From: Thermoproteota archaeon
GTDB lineage: Archaea; Korarchaeota; Korarchaeia; Korarchaeales; Korarchaeaceae
Direction: 5' to 3'
Assembly (NCBI GenBank): GCA_026986575.1
Contig: JALSOH010000006.1
Location: forward strand, 248,001 to 312,000
DNA length: 64,000 bases
Below are positions 25,080 to 33,923 of the stretch, piece by piece; the stretch's first letter is position 1, and the number at the start of each line of letters is the position of its first letter. The notes below the pieces were generated by a model that worked only from the letters and a program-made list of their open reading frames with translations, was not told the DNA's origin and did not search any database. Made by a program: the position numbers and the translations under genes.

Positions 25080-26429
25080 TCAGCCCCTCTCGCTCCACTT
25101 GGGCATGGGGAACACGGGTTCAGCAGTCGCGAACTCCTCAGGGAAGACGGTATGGTACTTCCCGTCATCCATCATCTGGACCACTATACCCTGACCTAGG
25201 GTGTTCTGGCCGTTGGAGTCGAACTTCACTCCCTTCCAAGGCATGATCAGCTTGTCTCCTGGGATGTTCAGACTCGCTAGTGCGTCCCTTATCGCCTTCC
25301 TGAACTCCTCCAAGTTGGCGGGGCTGGCCTTCTTGCCGGCCTCCTCCAGAGCGTAGTAGAGCACCCAGGCGCCGGTGTAGTCTCTAGCGGAGTTACCGTT
25401 GAGGTCCACCCCGTACTTGGCCTTGTACCTGTCGTTCACCTCCTTCAGCTTAGGTATCTTCTGGCCGAGGTCCCAGTTGAAGACCTCTCTGCTGAATATG
25501 TAGAACCCGTCCTTGCCCACCTGCTTGACGTAGCTCGGGTTTATGAAACCAGCGTCCTGAGCCAGTATGGCCTTCGGGTTGAAGTCCCTCTGCTTGGCGG
25601 TCTGGACGAAGAGTATGGCGTCCTGCACGTAGCTGGCCACCAGCACTAAATCGGGGTTGGCTGCTTTCAGCGTGTCTATCTCGCTGTCCATGGAGGTTAT
25701 CGTGGCAGCATGGTAGCTCACCACCTTCACTATCTGGTAGCCAGCCTCGCTGAAGTACTTCTGCCAAGCCTTGGCGGTGGCGGTTCCCCACTCGGTATCC
25801 TCGTGTATTATCGCTATCTTCTTTATCTGGTTACCGTACTTCTTGTTCAGCCAGTTCACGAAGTCTACATGCTGCTTGGCGAACATCTCATCGTGCGGGG
25901 TGGTCCTGAAGAACCACTTGTATCCCCTAGCTGTGAGGGTGGGCGATGTGGACTCGGGGTTGAGCATCGGGACGTGGTATCTCTCGCACACCTCGCTCAC
26001 GGTCTTGGTGACGGCGCTCTGGTAGGAACCGAGCATTGCAACTACCTTCTCCTCAGTTATTAGCCTTTCGGCCTCGGCAGCACCGGTCTCGGGCTTGCCG
26101 GCGCTATCTCCAAACACGAGAACGATCTTAGCCCCTCCTAGGCTCTTTATACCGCCAGCCTTGTTTATCTCCTCGACAGCGAACTCTAACCCTCTCTTCA
26201 AGTCAGCGCCGGTCTCAGCTAGCTTGCCCGACAGAGGGAGCACCACGCCGACCTTGACCTCCTTGACGGCACCCCCTCCTCCCTGCATCATCAGGACAGC
26301 GGCTGCCACAATAATGACAACGATTACAACTATAGCGGCCAGAAGGGACTTACTTAACCCCCTTCTCCTCACCAACGCGACCACCTTTGATCTAATTGTG
26401 TCGGCAGCCTTACATATATACCTTTCCAT
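25080..26429 (-). CDS. livK: ABC transporter substrate-binding protein (LivK/Peripla_BP_6 type)
   Basis: A 449-residue binding protein. An N-terminal membrane anchor (residues about 29-48) is followed by the type I periplasmic-binding fold. This has VKVGVVLPLSGKLAETGADLKRGLEFAVEEINKAGG, then VVAMLGSYQSAVTKTVSEVCERYHVPMLNPESTSPTL. The outermost ATG at 26429 lies 24 bases after a TATA-like TTTATTTTT (26449-26457), supporting a leaderless start. A second TATA-like sequence (TATATA near 26414) would instead favour GTG 26384, giving a more usual short signal region (RRRGLSK). The substrate is likely an amino acid or cyclic amide, judged from the hyuAB neighbours. Confidence 0.9.
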   Translation of the reverse strand: MERYICKAADTIRSKVVALVRRRGLSKSLLAAIVVIVVIIVAAAVLMMQGGGGAVKEVKVGVVLPLSGKLAETGADLKRGLEFAVEEINKAGGIKSLGGAKIVLVFGDSAGKPETGAAEAERLITEEKVVAMLGSYQSAVTKTVSEVCERYHVPMLNPESTSPTLTARGYKWFFRTTPHDEMFAKQHVDFVNWLNKKYGNQIKKIAIIHEDTEWGTATAKAWQKYFSEAGYQIVKVVSYHAATITSMDSEIDTLKAANPDLVLVASYVQDAILFVQTAKQRDFNPKAILAQDAGFINPSYVKQVGKDGFYIFSREVFNWDLGQKIPKLKEVNDRYKAKYGVDLNGNSARDYTGAWVLYYALEEAGKKASPANLEEFRKAIRDALASLNIPGDKLIMPWKGVKFDSNGQNTLGQGIVVQMMDDGKYHTVFPEEFATAEPVFPMPKWSERG

Positions 26430-26434
26430 CGAAA

Positions 26435-26504
26435 GGTAAAAATCTTTGAAAAATAAACGATTTTGACGACAGTAAAGATTAAAAGTTAGGTAAAGATCTT
26501 TGAT
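26435..26504. promoter_or_regulatory. Repeated GGTAAA-R-ATCTTTGA operator candidate between livK and hyuA
   Basis: GGTAAAAATCTTTGAA (26435-26450) and GGTAAAGATCTTTGAT (26489-26504) are direct copies 54 bases apart, about five helical turns. The second contains the perfect palindrome AAAGATCTTT. A partial third copy, AGTAAAGAT, occurs at 26471-26479. Each full copy lies between a TATA-like element and the expected start of transcription: TTTATTTTT (26449-26457, minus strand) for livK and ATTAAAAG (near 26478-26485) for hyuA. That is where archaeal repressors usually bind. Coordinated repression of both directions is inferred. Confidence 0.55.
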
Positions 26505-26534
26505 GGCAAAGAGTTGACTGGACTGGGATAGGAT

Positions 26535-28574
26535 ATGTGGAGGACGGGAGTCGACATCGGGGGGACCTTCACCGATATCGTCTTCCTAGATGAGGAATCC
26601 GGCAAATTAAAGGTTCTAAAAGTTCTAACAACTCCTAAGAGACCTAGCAAGGCTGTTCTATCTGGATTGGAGGAATCTGAGGTAGGGTTATCTGAAATCT
26701 CAACTCTAGTGCACGCCACGACCTTGGGTACCAATATGTTCTTGGGTCAGGAGGGGCTAATACCACCCAAGGTGGCCCTGATTACCACCAAAGGCTTCAG
26801 AGACGTCTTAGAAATAGGGAGGCAGCGCAGGCCCGAGCTCTATAACCTCTTCTTCGAGAAGCCACCGCCTCTAGTAAGGAGGAGGGACAGGTACGAGGTC
26901 GAAGAGAGAGTTGACGCTTGGGGAAACGTGCTAATCCCTCTCAACGTTGAAGAAGCCGAGAAACTGGCGGATCTCATCTGTGAGAGAGGATATGAGGTGG
27001 TTGCAGTATCTTTCCTCCACAGCTACATGAACCCAATCCATGAGGAGAGGATGCACCAGATACTCAAGGAAAGATGTCCTGATCTTGATATCATACTCTC
27101 ATCCAAGGTGAACCCCGAGCACAAGGAGTACGAGAGGACCAGCACCACAGTGGTCAACGCCTTCCTGAGGAAGCTCCTCTCAACCTACCTGACGAACTTG
27201 GAGAGGGAGCTCCGGGGAAAGGGGTTTAAGGGAAAGCTTTTGGTTATGCAGAGCAGTGGCGGGGTGTCAAAGGTCGAGTACGCTGTAGAGAGGCCTGCGG
27301 CCTTCATAGAATCCGGTCCTGCAGCAGGAGCGGTGGCCGTTGCGCACTACTCTAAACTGGCTGGAGATGAGAGGGTGATAGGCTTCGACATGGGCGGAAC
27401 CACCGCCAAGGCCTCGACGGTGATAGGGGGAGAGCCGACGGTCACCACTGAGTATGAGGTAGGTGGGAAGATCCACGCTGGTAGGCTGGTGAAGGGGTCT
27501 GGCTACCCCGTGCGATTCCCCTTCATAGATCTGGCGGAGGTCAGCGCCGGCGGTGGAACTATAGCTTGGATAGATGAGGGCGGAGCTTTAAGGGTCGGTC
27601 CCATAAGCGCAGGCGCCGAGCCAGGTCCGGCCTGCTACGGGAGAGGAGGGGATAAGGCCACGATAACGGATGCGAACTTCCTCTTGGGCAGGCTAGGGAA
27701 GAAACTCGCGGGAGGAAGCCTGATACTTAGGAAGGAGCTAGCAGAGAAGGCCATTGGCGATCTGGCCGTCGAATTGGGCTTGGAAATGGAGGAAGCCGCT
27801 ATGGGCATAATAAAGCTGGCCAACACCGTCATGGCCAAGGCCCTGAGGATAGTGACGGTGGAGAGGGGTCACGATCCTAGGGATTTCGTGATGTACGTCT
27901 TCGGCGGTGCTGGTCCCTTGCACGGAGTGGAGCTGGCGAGGGAACTGGAGGCGAGGGAGGTGCTAATACCCATCCATCCGGGGGTCTTCTCGGCGTTCGG
28001 CCTCCTCCTGACGGACTACAGGGTGGACACCGTCAGGAGCTTGATGAGGCTAGCTGAGGAGATCGAGGACAGGGAGGTGGAGGAGGCGCTCGCTCAGCTC
28101 GAGATGGAGGCCAGCAAGGAGCTCGAGGGAGTCAGGGAGGTACACGCAATCCCTAGTTTGGACATGAGGTACAGAGGGCAGGCCTACGATCTCAACGTAC
28201 CGTGGAGGGGATCGGTCGATCAGGCCATAAGGGATTTCCATGCCACTCACGGGAGGGTATACGGGTTCTCATCTCCGGATGAGCCTGTAGAGATAGTGAA
28301 TGTGAGATTGGCACTGATAGGATCCCTTAGGAAGCCCCAGTTCCCGAGAATGAGGGCCGAGGAATACAGGCCGGAGCCCGAGGGATCTAGAGAGGTGTAC
28401 TTCGGGGACAGAGGGTGGGTAGATGCGTCAGTTTACTCTAGGGAGAAGCTCAAGCCCGGCGCCACGCTTGAAGGCCCGGCTGTAGTGGAGGAGTACGACT
28501 CGACGACATTAGTCCCACCGGGACACCTGCTGAGGGTGGATGAGTTCAGGAACCTGAGGATAAGGGTGATGTGA
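26535..28574 (+). CDS. hyuA: Hydantoinase/oxoprolinase subunit A (HyuA family)
   Basis: A 679-residue protein with the complete HyuA architecture. An N-terminal ATPase-like segment (GVDIGGTFTDIVFLDEESG) is followed by LVHATTLGTNMFLGQEG. Later come MQSSGGVSKVEYAVERPA, the central IGFDMGGTTAKAS phosphate-binding motif, and FGGAGPLHGVELARELEAREVLIP. The family hydrolyses 5-oxoproline or hydantoins with ATP, or carboxylates ketones when a third subunit is present; none is seen here. It is divergent from livK with a shared control region and is followed without a gap by hyuB. Confidence 0.9.
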   Translation: MWRTGVDIGGTFTDIVFLDEESGKLKVLKVLTTPKRPSKAVLSGLEESEVGLSEISTLVHATTLGTNMFLGQEGLIPPKVALITTKGFRDVLEIGRQRRPELYNLFFEKPPPLVRRRDRYEVEERVDAWGNVLIPLNVEEAEKLADLICERGYEVVAVSFLHSYMNPIHEERMHQILKERCPDLDIILSSKVNPEHKEYERTSTTVVNAFLRKLLSTYLTNLERELRGKGFKGKLLVMQSSGGVSKVEYAVERPAAFIESGPAAGAVAVAHYSKLAGDERVIGFDMGGTTAKASTVIGGEPTVTTEYEVGGKIHAGRLVKGSGYPVRFPFIDLAEVSAGGGTIAWIDEGGALRVGPISAGAEPGPACYGRGGDKATITDANFLLGRLGKKLAGGSLILRKELAEKAIGDLAVELGLEMEEAAMGIIKLANTVMAKALRIVTVERGHDPRDFVMYVFGGAGPLHGVELARELEAREVLIPIHPGVFSAFGLLLTDYRVDTVRSLMRLAEEIEDREVEEALAQLEMEASKELEGVREVHAIPSLDMRYRGQAYDLNVPWRGSVDQAIRDFHATHGRVYGFSSPDEPVEIVNVRLALIGSLRKPQFPRMRAEEYRPEPEGSREVYFGDRGWVDASVYSREKLKPGATLEGPAVVEEYDSTTLVPPGHLLRVDEFRNLRIRVM

Positions 28575-30227
28575 ATGGTAGATCCGGTCACCGTGGAGGT
28601 GATCAGGAGCTCCTCCTCCTACATAGCTGAGGAGATGGGTATCGTGCTGAGGAACGCGGCCTACTCCCCGAACATAAGGGACAGGATGGACCACAGCTGC
28701 GCGATCCTCCTAGAGGACGGTGAGATGATAGCCCAAGCTGAGCACATACCCGTCCACCTGGGGAGCATGGCCGTAGGCGTCAAGAACACCATAGATTACC
28801 TGCAGAGATCCTCTATAGAGCTGGAGGAGGGAGACATAATCGTGCTGAACGACCCGTACATCGCGGGAACTCATCTGAACGATGTGACTATGGTGAAGCC
28901 CCTCTTCCACAGGGGAGAGGTATTCGGATATGTGGCGAATAAGGCCCACCATGTTGATATTGGGGGAATGGTCCCTGGAAGCATAAGCGGCAGCGCGAAG
29001 GAGCTGATTCAGGAGGGGCTGGTCCTCCCCCCGCTGAAGATAGTCAGGAGGGGCCAGCTCGACATAAGCGTGCTCAACCTGATTCTGAGCAACGTGAGGG
29101 TTCCCAGATACACAAGGGGTGACCTGAAGGCACAGATAGCTGCCCTGAATGTGGGTGAGAGGAGGCTGAGGGAGCTGATAGACAAGTACGGGCTAGAGAC
29201 CGTGATAGAGGCTTGGAACAGGACTATAGACTACACTGCCAACTACCTGAGGGAGAAGCTGAAGGAGGTGCCTCCTGGCCTCTACAGCGCTGAGGATTAC
29301 ATGGAGGCCGACGATAGGCTGCTGGCCATCAGGGTGAGGGTGCAGCTCTCTAGAGAGTCCATAAGGGTGGACTTTACTGAAACTGACGAGCAGGTTGACA
29401 TTCCCATAAACGCCGTATACGGCGTGACCGTCGCAGCCACCTCCTACGCGATAAAGGCGGCCTTGGATCCGGACCTGCCTATGAACTACGGGTTCTTCAA
29501 AGTTGTCAGGATAGAAACTAGGGAAGGGACGCTTGTCCACCCTAAGAAGCCCGCTCCCGTCGCTGCGGGCAACGTGGAGACCTCCCAGAGGATAGCTGAG
29601 ACCGTCCTGAAGGCGCTGTCCGAGCCGCTGAAGGGAAGGATACCCGCAGCCTCCCACGGGAGCATGAACAACGTGATGGTGGGAGGGATACATGAAGGAA
29701 GGAGCTGGGCGTTCTACGAGACTATAGGAGGCGGGATGGGGGGCAGGCCGGGTAAGGACGGAGTCGACGGCGTTCACACCCACATGACCAACACCATGAA
29801 CACTCCAATAGAGGTCATAGAGAGGGAGTGTCCGGTCCTCTTCGTAGAGTACAGCCTCAGGGATGACTCAGGAGGTCCTGGTCAGTTCAGGGGAGGGCTG
29901 GGGATAACTAGGGCATTCAAGATACTCTCTGACAGGGCCGTATTATCCATAGCAACTGAGAGGGTAAAGCTCAGACCTTGGGGATTGGAGGGAGGATTGG
30001 AGGGGAAGAGCGGCTTTCACTATGTCGAGAGAAATGGGGAGAGGATCGTGCTCGGGGCCAAGGCCACTATGGAGTTGATGAAGGGAGATGTGGTCTACAT
30101 AAACACCCCCGGTGGCGGAGGTTACGGGGATCCCAAGCTCAGGGACCCATCTCTCGTGAAGGAGGACTTGCTGGATGGAAAGATATCAGGGGAAACCGCT
30201 CGAAAAGTGTACGGACTGACAATCTAA
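28575..30227 (+). CDS. hyuB: Hydantoinase/oxoprolinase subunit B (HyuB family)
   Basis: A 550-residue HyuB protein starting right after the hyuA stop. Family motifs are DHSCAILLEDGEMIAQAEHIPVHLG, VLNDPYIAGTHLNDVTM, and ANKAHHVDIGGMVPGS, whose His and Asp residues are likely metal ligands. The C-terminus carries ETIGGGMGGRPGKDGVDGVHTHMTN and NTPGGGGYGDP. It forms the active enzyme with HyuA. The 5-oxoprolinase or hydantoinase activity is not separable from sequence. Confidence 0.9.
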   Translation: MVDPVTVEVIRSSSSYIAEEMGIVLRNAAYSPNIRDRMDHSCAILLEDGEMIAQAEHIPVHLGSMAVGVKNTIDYLQRSSIELEEGDIIVLNDPYIAGTHLNDVTMVKPLFHRGEVFGYVANKAHHVDIGGMVPGSISGSAKELIQEGLVLPPLKIVRRGQLDISVLNLILSNVRVPRYTRGDLKAQIAALNVGERRLRELIDKYGLETVIEAWNRTIDYTANYLREKLKEVPPGLYSAEDYMEADDRLLAIRVRVQLSRESIRVDFTETDEQVDIPINAVYGVTVAATSYAIKAALDPDLPMNYGFFKVVRIETREGTLVHPKKPAPVAAGNVETSQRIAETVLKALSEPLKGRIPAASHGSMNNVMVGGIHEGRSWAFYETIGGGMGGRPGKDGVDGVHTHMTNTMNTPIEVIERECPVLFVEYSLRDDSGGPGQFRGGLGITRAFKILSDRAVLSIATERVKLRPWGLEGGLEGKSGFHYVERNGERIVLGAKATMELMKGDVVYINTPGGGGYGDPKLRDPSLVKEDLLDGKISGETARKVYGLTI

Positions 30228-30228
30228 C

Positions 30229-30237
30229 TTTCTTTTT
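30229..30237 (+). terminator. T-rich terminator after hyuB
   Basis: TTTCTTTTT begins 2 bases after the hyuB stop codon, consistent with an archaeal oligo-T terminator. The next gene begins 250 bases later with its own AT-rich promoter. Confidence 0.4.
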
Positions 30238-30488
30238 ACGTCCAGTCCTTTCTATTGACGATGGACTGGGTGGCATCCAAGTTCAAACTCTCGAACTGAA
30301 GCGAGGCTGCATATGCTTATAGGCATCATTGCCTAGGTTGGGATTGGAGCGGAACACTAAAACAGACCCGTTATATTCGCCTTTATGTTATAAAGCTTTT
30401 CTCGATTTTAGCTGATCTCCTAACTTTAGTATCTAAATTAGACCCAATCTTTATATTATATTGAATCTTGAACGCTCGGTGCTCTCGT

Positions 30489-31508
30489 ATGAACAGGAGA
30501 GTAGCCCTCTTTCTAGCCCTATCGTTCGTACTCGTGTTCGGCGCCACCGTTTTTCCGTTGTCCGCCCAGAAGAAGAAAGTCGTTGGCTTAGACGTAGCCC
30601 CAGGAAGAGTCAAGGACCTAGACGCCGAGATCGGTCAGAAATATCTGAAGAAGCTCAAGGACTACCTGACGTCTTGGGGCTACGAGGTAAAGGAGCTGAC
30701 TCAGCTGACACCCGAGTCCCTGAAGGGCGTCGATGTACTGATAATCGGTAAGATGAAGGACTACAACAGCAAGTTCTCCCCATCCGAGGTGCAGGCTATC
30801 GCCAGCTGGTTCAAACAGGGAGGAAAGCTTCTATGGGTTGGAGCTGACTCCGACTACGTAGAGCCCTATCTCAAGCCCGAAGATGTTGGATTCAAGGCTG
30901 AGGAGCCCAACAAGATACTGTCGGCTGTAGGTTCGTCCATAAGGATAGAGTACGCTAGCCTGGAGGATCCTGAGTCCAACGCCGGTGCGGCCTACAGGGT
31001 CGTGAGCTACAAGGCCAATCATCAGGGATGGGCTGCAGAGATAACCAAGGGAGCCGATAAGGTCCTCTTCCACGGACCCACTCTCTTAGCCGGATACAAG
31101 GATGGAAAGTTCGTCCCGTTCGACCAGGTAGTGAGCGACACGTGTGTCTGGCTCTACAGGAGCAGTGACAAGGGAACGGTTGTGAGCCACGACGGCGTAG
31201 ACCCGAAGGCCTATAGGGTGGGACAGACCGGTAGCTTCGTCGAAGCCGCTGCCGAGAAGATAGCTGTGGGCTCAACCTACAGCAAGCTGATAGTAACTGG
31301 CGAGTCTCTCCTCGGTGACAGGACCATCATAAGCGAGGAGTATCACGGCGTCAAGCTGCAGGGCCCGACCTTCGTGAAGAACGCCCTGGCTTGGGGCACC
31401 ACAGTTGAGAGCGCCGGCCTGCCCATGGAGTGGATAGCTGCCATAATAGTGGTGATAATAATCGTCGTGGTCGGCGCCTACCTGGCCATGAAGAGGAAGA
31501 AGTCTTAA
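30489..31508 (+). CDS. Membrane-anchored surface protein with GATase1/DUF4350-like domain
   Basis: A 339-residue protein. ATG 30489 is preferred; it follows TTTATATTA (30451-30459) by about 34 bases and gives a clean signal peptide (ALFLALSFVLVFGATVFPLSAQ). The outside domain begins GLDVAPGRVKDLD and contains GVDVLIIGK, then IASWFKQGGKLLWVGADSDY. This is the strand-helix-strand pattern of glutamine-amidotransferase-like (DUF4350/GldG) domains, used as non-catalytic or carbohydrate-binding modules. A C-terminal helix (AAIIVVIIIVVVGAYLAM) and KRKKS anchor it. It is followed at 41 bases by a solute-binding protein gene, so it may dock or regulate transport at the surface. Function unknown. Confidence 0.65.
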   Translation: MNRRVALFLALSFVLVFGATVFPLSAQKKKVVGLDVAPGRVKDLDAEIGQKYLKKLKDYLTSWGYEVKELTQLTPESLKGVDVLIIGKMKDYNSKFSPSEVQAIASWFKQGGKLLWVGADSDYVEPYLKPEDVGFKAEEPNKILSAVGSSIRIEYASLEDPESNAGAAYRVVSYKANHQGWAAEITKGADKVLFHGPTLLAGYKDGKFVPFDQVVSDTCVWLYRSSDKGTVVSHDGVDPKAYRVGQTGSFVEAAAEKIAVGSTYSKLIVTGESLLGDRTIISEEYHGVKLQGPTFVKNALAWGTTVESAGLPMEWIAAIIVVIIIVVVGAYLAMKRKKS

Positions 31509-31549
31509 GTCTCCTCCTCCCCCCTCTTTTTCCCCGAAGGTGGTGCTCC

Positions 31550-32950
31550 GTGAACGCCAAGTATTTGCTTATAGTGGTCGCGATCTTGGTGATCGGTGTC
31601 GCGGCCCTTTTCCTGCTCAAGCCGAGCGGTGAGACGACAACCACTACTCAACAAACTCAGAAGGGCATAGTCCTGAAGATAATAACGAGGCATGCCAGCG
31701 AGATCCAAGAAGTAACTAGGGAGAGGTTTCTAAAGACGGACATAGCCAAGAAGTACAACATAGTTGATCTACAGTTCTACAGCCCCCATGTTGCCCTATG
31801 GAGAGATACTATACTCAAGCAGGAACCGGACGTGGCTTGGGGTGGGGGGCCTGCGTTATTCAATGAGCTGATCAGGCAGGGGCTCTTGGCACCGATAACA
31901 GACCCAGATGCTGTCAAAGAGATTGAGAGCCTTCCTGACAAGATAGGAGGCTCTGAGATAAAACACTACGAGAATGGTAAGCTCATGTGGGTCGCCGCTG
32001 CCATCTCCTCGTTCGGTTTCAGCGTAAACGAACCTCTACTCAAGAAGTACGGTCTACCGGAGCCTAAATCCTGGAAAGACTTGGCGAGCCCGGAGATGGC
32101 CAAGATCCTGCCCAAACCAGCTATATCCTATGCTAGGGCCCTCACCTCTACATCTCACACTAGGATATACCAGATCATACTCCAGAAGTACGGGTGGGAC
32201 GAGGGATGGGAGATCTTAGCTAGGATGGCCGCCAACGGCAGGCCGTACGGCGGTTCAGTGGAGGCTCTCACTGCTGTGGAGACTGGGGAGACCCCTATAG
32301 GCATAATGATCGATTTCTACGGATACGGGGCCCAGATCGAGTTCCCCGGACTGAAGTACATACTCCCGTACAATGAGTCCATAGTAAACGGTGATCCTAT
32401 CGCCCTCCTGAAAACTTCAAAGCATCCAGACGCCGCGCAGGCATTCATAAAGTGGGTGATTTCGGTGGAGGGCCAGGAGATATGGCTCCACAAGAAGATA
32501 AACAGGATGCCCGTCAGGGCCGATGTGTTCGACACTCCCGAGGGTAAGGAGAGGCCCGACCTCAAGAGGGCCTACGAGCAGACCGTCAACAACATAGGCA
32601 TACCCTTCGACGAGAAGTTAGCCACGGAGATCCTGTTCTCCCTCAAGTACTACTTCGACTCGGTGTACTGCGATCCTCACGACCAGCTCGTGAGGACATG
32701 GGCGAAGCTGGTCAAGGCATACAAGGCAGGCAAGCTGACCGAGGAGCAGTTCAAGGAGTTCTCTAGGGAGCTGGGAAGACCACTCACTTGGACCGAGGAC
32801 GGCAAGCAGGTCACCTTCACACTGGAATACGCCAAACAGATCAATGAGAAATTGAGGGACACAGCCTTCGCCAACAAGATGCAGAAGATCTGGAGACAGG
32901 CCGCGGTAGAAAGGTACGAGAAGCTTTACGAGGAGATACCCAACCCCTGA
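31550..32950 (+). CDS. Extracellular solute-binding protein (family 1 type), orphan
   Basis: A 466-residue protein started at GTG 31550 with AGGTGGT upstream; the frame is open further left but only through the preceding gene. An N-terminal hydrophobic anchor (YLLIVVAILVIGVAALFLL) is followed by a Thr-rich linker (ETTTTTQQTQ). The binding-protein fold shows KIITRHASEIQEVTRERFL, GLPEPKSWKDLASPEM, and NGDPIALLKTSKHPDAAQAFIKWV. It resembles iron(III)- or polyamine-type binding proteins. No permease or ATPase lies nearby, so it must share one encoded elsewhere or act otherwise. Ligand unknown. Confidence 0.8.
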   Translation: MNAKYLLIVVAILVIGVAALFLLKPSGETTTTTQQTQKGIVLKIITRHASEIQEVTRERFLKTDIAKKYNIVDLQFYSPHVALWRDTILKQEPDVAWGGGPALFNELIRQGLLAPITDPDAVKEIESLPDKIGGSEIKHYENGKLMWVAAAISSFGFSVNEPLLKKYGLPEPKSWKDLASPEMAKILPKPAISYARALTSTSHTRIYQIILQKYGWDEGWEILARMAANGRPYGGSVEALTAVETGETPIGIMIDFYGYGAQIEFPGLKYILPYNESIVNGDPIALLKTSKHPDAAQAFIKWVISVEGQEIWLHKKINRMPVRADVFDTPEGKERPDLKRAYEQTVNNIGIPFDEKLATEILFSLKYYFDSVYCDPHDQLVRTWAKLVKAYKAGKLTEEQFKEFSRELGRPLTWTEDGKQVTFTLEYAKQINEKLRDTAFANKMQKIWRQAAVERYEKLYEEIPNP

Positions 32951-32967
32951 CCTCCCATCACTCTAAA

Positions 32968-32972
32968 TTTTT
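32968..32972 (+). terminator. T5 terminator after the orphan solute-binding protein gene
   Basis: TTTTT 18 bases after the stop codon at 32950, preceding the promoter of the CBS gene. Weak, position-based evidence. Confidence 0.3.
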
Positions 32973-33037
32973 CACAGTCCTCCGTTCGAACCATAACTTT
33001 TTTAGAATTCCCCTCACTGGTGAAGGGGGCGAAGAGG

Positions 33038-33466
33038 ATGCCTTATATGAAGGTTGGAGATCTCCTGAAGGGGTATGGATTCATAAGCGTTACCCCCGAC
33101 AAGACTGTGAGAGAAGCGGCTAAGGTGATGGCGAACAAGGGGATCGGCTTCTTGGTGGTCGTGGACTCGAGTGATCCCCGAAGGGTGGTAGGGGTCCTCT
33201 CGGAGAGGGACATTATAAGGGCCTTAGCTAGCAACAAAGAGGACGCCAAGGTCGAGGAGCTCATGACCAAGGATGTCGTCACGGTAAAAGACACGGACAC
33301 CCTTTACAAGGCCGCTAAGCTTATGAGGGAGCACAGCATTAGGCACCTCGTCGTGGTTAATGAGGACGGAATCCCAGTAGGTGTGCTCAGCATAAGAGAT
33401 CTGACCTATGAGGAGGGCGCGCTCAAGGCCCTCGCCGAGGAAATAGAGAGCGAGTTCTCCCCCTGA
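33038..33466 (+). CDS. Two-CBS-domain protein
   Basis: A 142-residue protein from ATG 33038, with GAAGAGG just before it; GTG 33020 in frame is an alternative, since CTTTTTTAG lies near 33000. Two CBS domains fill the protein. The first reads ISVTPDKTVREAAKVMANKGIGFLVVVD with GVLSERDIIRAL. The second reads VTVKDTDTLYKAAKLMREHSIRHLVVV with GVLSIRDL. CBS pairs bind adenine nucleotides and regulate partners. No partner is fused. The 3' end overlaps the convergent phosphatase gene by 44 bases. Confidence 0.9.
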   Translation: MPYMKVGDLLKGYGFISVTPDKTVREAAKVMANKGIGFLVVVDSSDPRRVVGVLSERDIIRALASNKEDAKVEELMTKDVVTVKDTDTLYKAAKLMREHSIRHLVVVNEDGIPVGVLSIRDLTYEEGALKALAEEIESEFSP

Positions 33467-33923
33467 AGTAGGTGTAATAGAACCAGACCGCATCATACTG
33501 CTGTTGAGTCTCGATGGAGCATGGCCTCATGGATCTGAGGTGCTCGATGGCTTCATCCGGCCGCATTCCCTTTGAGACGAAGTAGGCGGCTAGGACGGTG
33601 CCAGTCCTCCCGCAACCCGCCAAGCAGTGGACCAACACCTTCCTTCCCTCCTCAACTTTCTGGTTGATCAGGTCGACTATCTGAGCGAGGAGTTCTACGG
33701 GCGGGGCCGAGAAGTTCTCGATGGGAAAGGAGTAATGCTCCATTCCCAACTCCTTTATCCTCTCGATCACCCGCTCGTCATACTCCTCCAGCCTCACGAG
33801 CGATACCACTACCTTTATCCCCTTGTTGGCCAGCCAGTCGATCTCTTCTGATGAGTAAGGAAGAGCGGAGCCAGCTACATGCTCGTCCACGAAGGAGAAG
33901 TTCCCCGGTTTTCTCAATCTCAT
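33423..33923 (-). CDS. Dual-specificity protein phosphatase-like enzyme
   Basis: A 166-residue protein started at ATG 33923, which overlaps the stop of the upstream fusion gene in an ATGA; a longer frame to 33932 exists. The cysteine phosphatase signature HCLAGCGRTGTV has Cys100 and Arg106. Upstream, FPIENFSAPP occupies the place of the general-acid loop, where an Asp is usual but Glu/Asn are seen here. It is the last gene of a long leftward operon that includes a metal ABC transporter, a NikR-like protein and the MFS-PhoU fusion. Substrate unknown; protein Ser/Thr/Tyr phosphate is typical of the family. Confidence 0.86.
   Translation of the reverse strand: MRLRKPGNFSFVDEHVAGSALPYSSEEIDWLANKGIKVVVSLVRLEEYDERVIERIKELGMEHYSFPIENFSAPPVELLAQIVDLINQKVEEGRKVLVHCLAGCGRTGTVLAAYFVSKGMRPDEAIEHLRSMRPCSIETQQQYDAVWFYYTYFRGRTRSLFPRRGP

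Noticed and set aside
31430-31549. Upstream extension of the solute-binding protein frame
   Set aside because: It overlaps the end of the preceding gene and is followed by the real start, GTG 31550, with a ribosome-binding site and a signal anchor.
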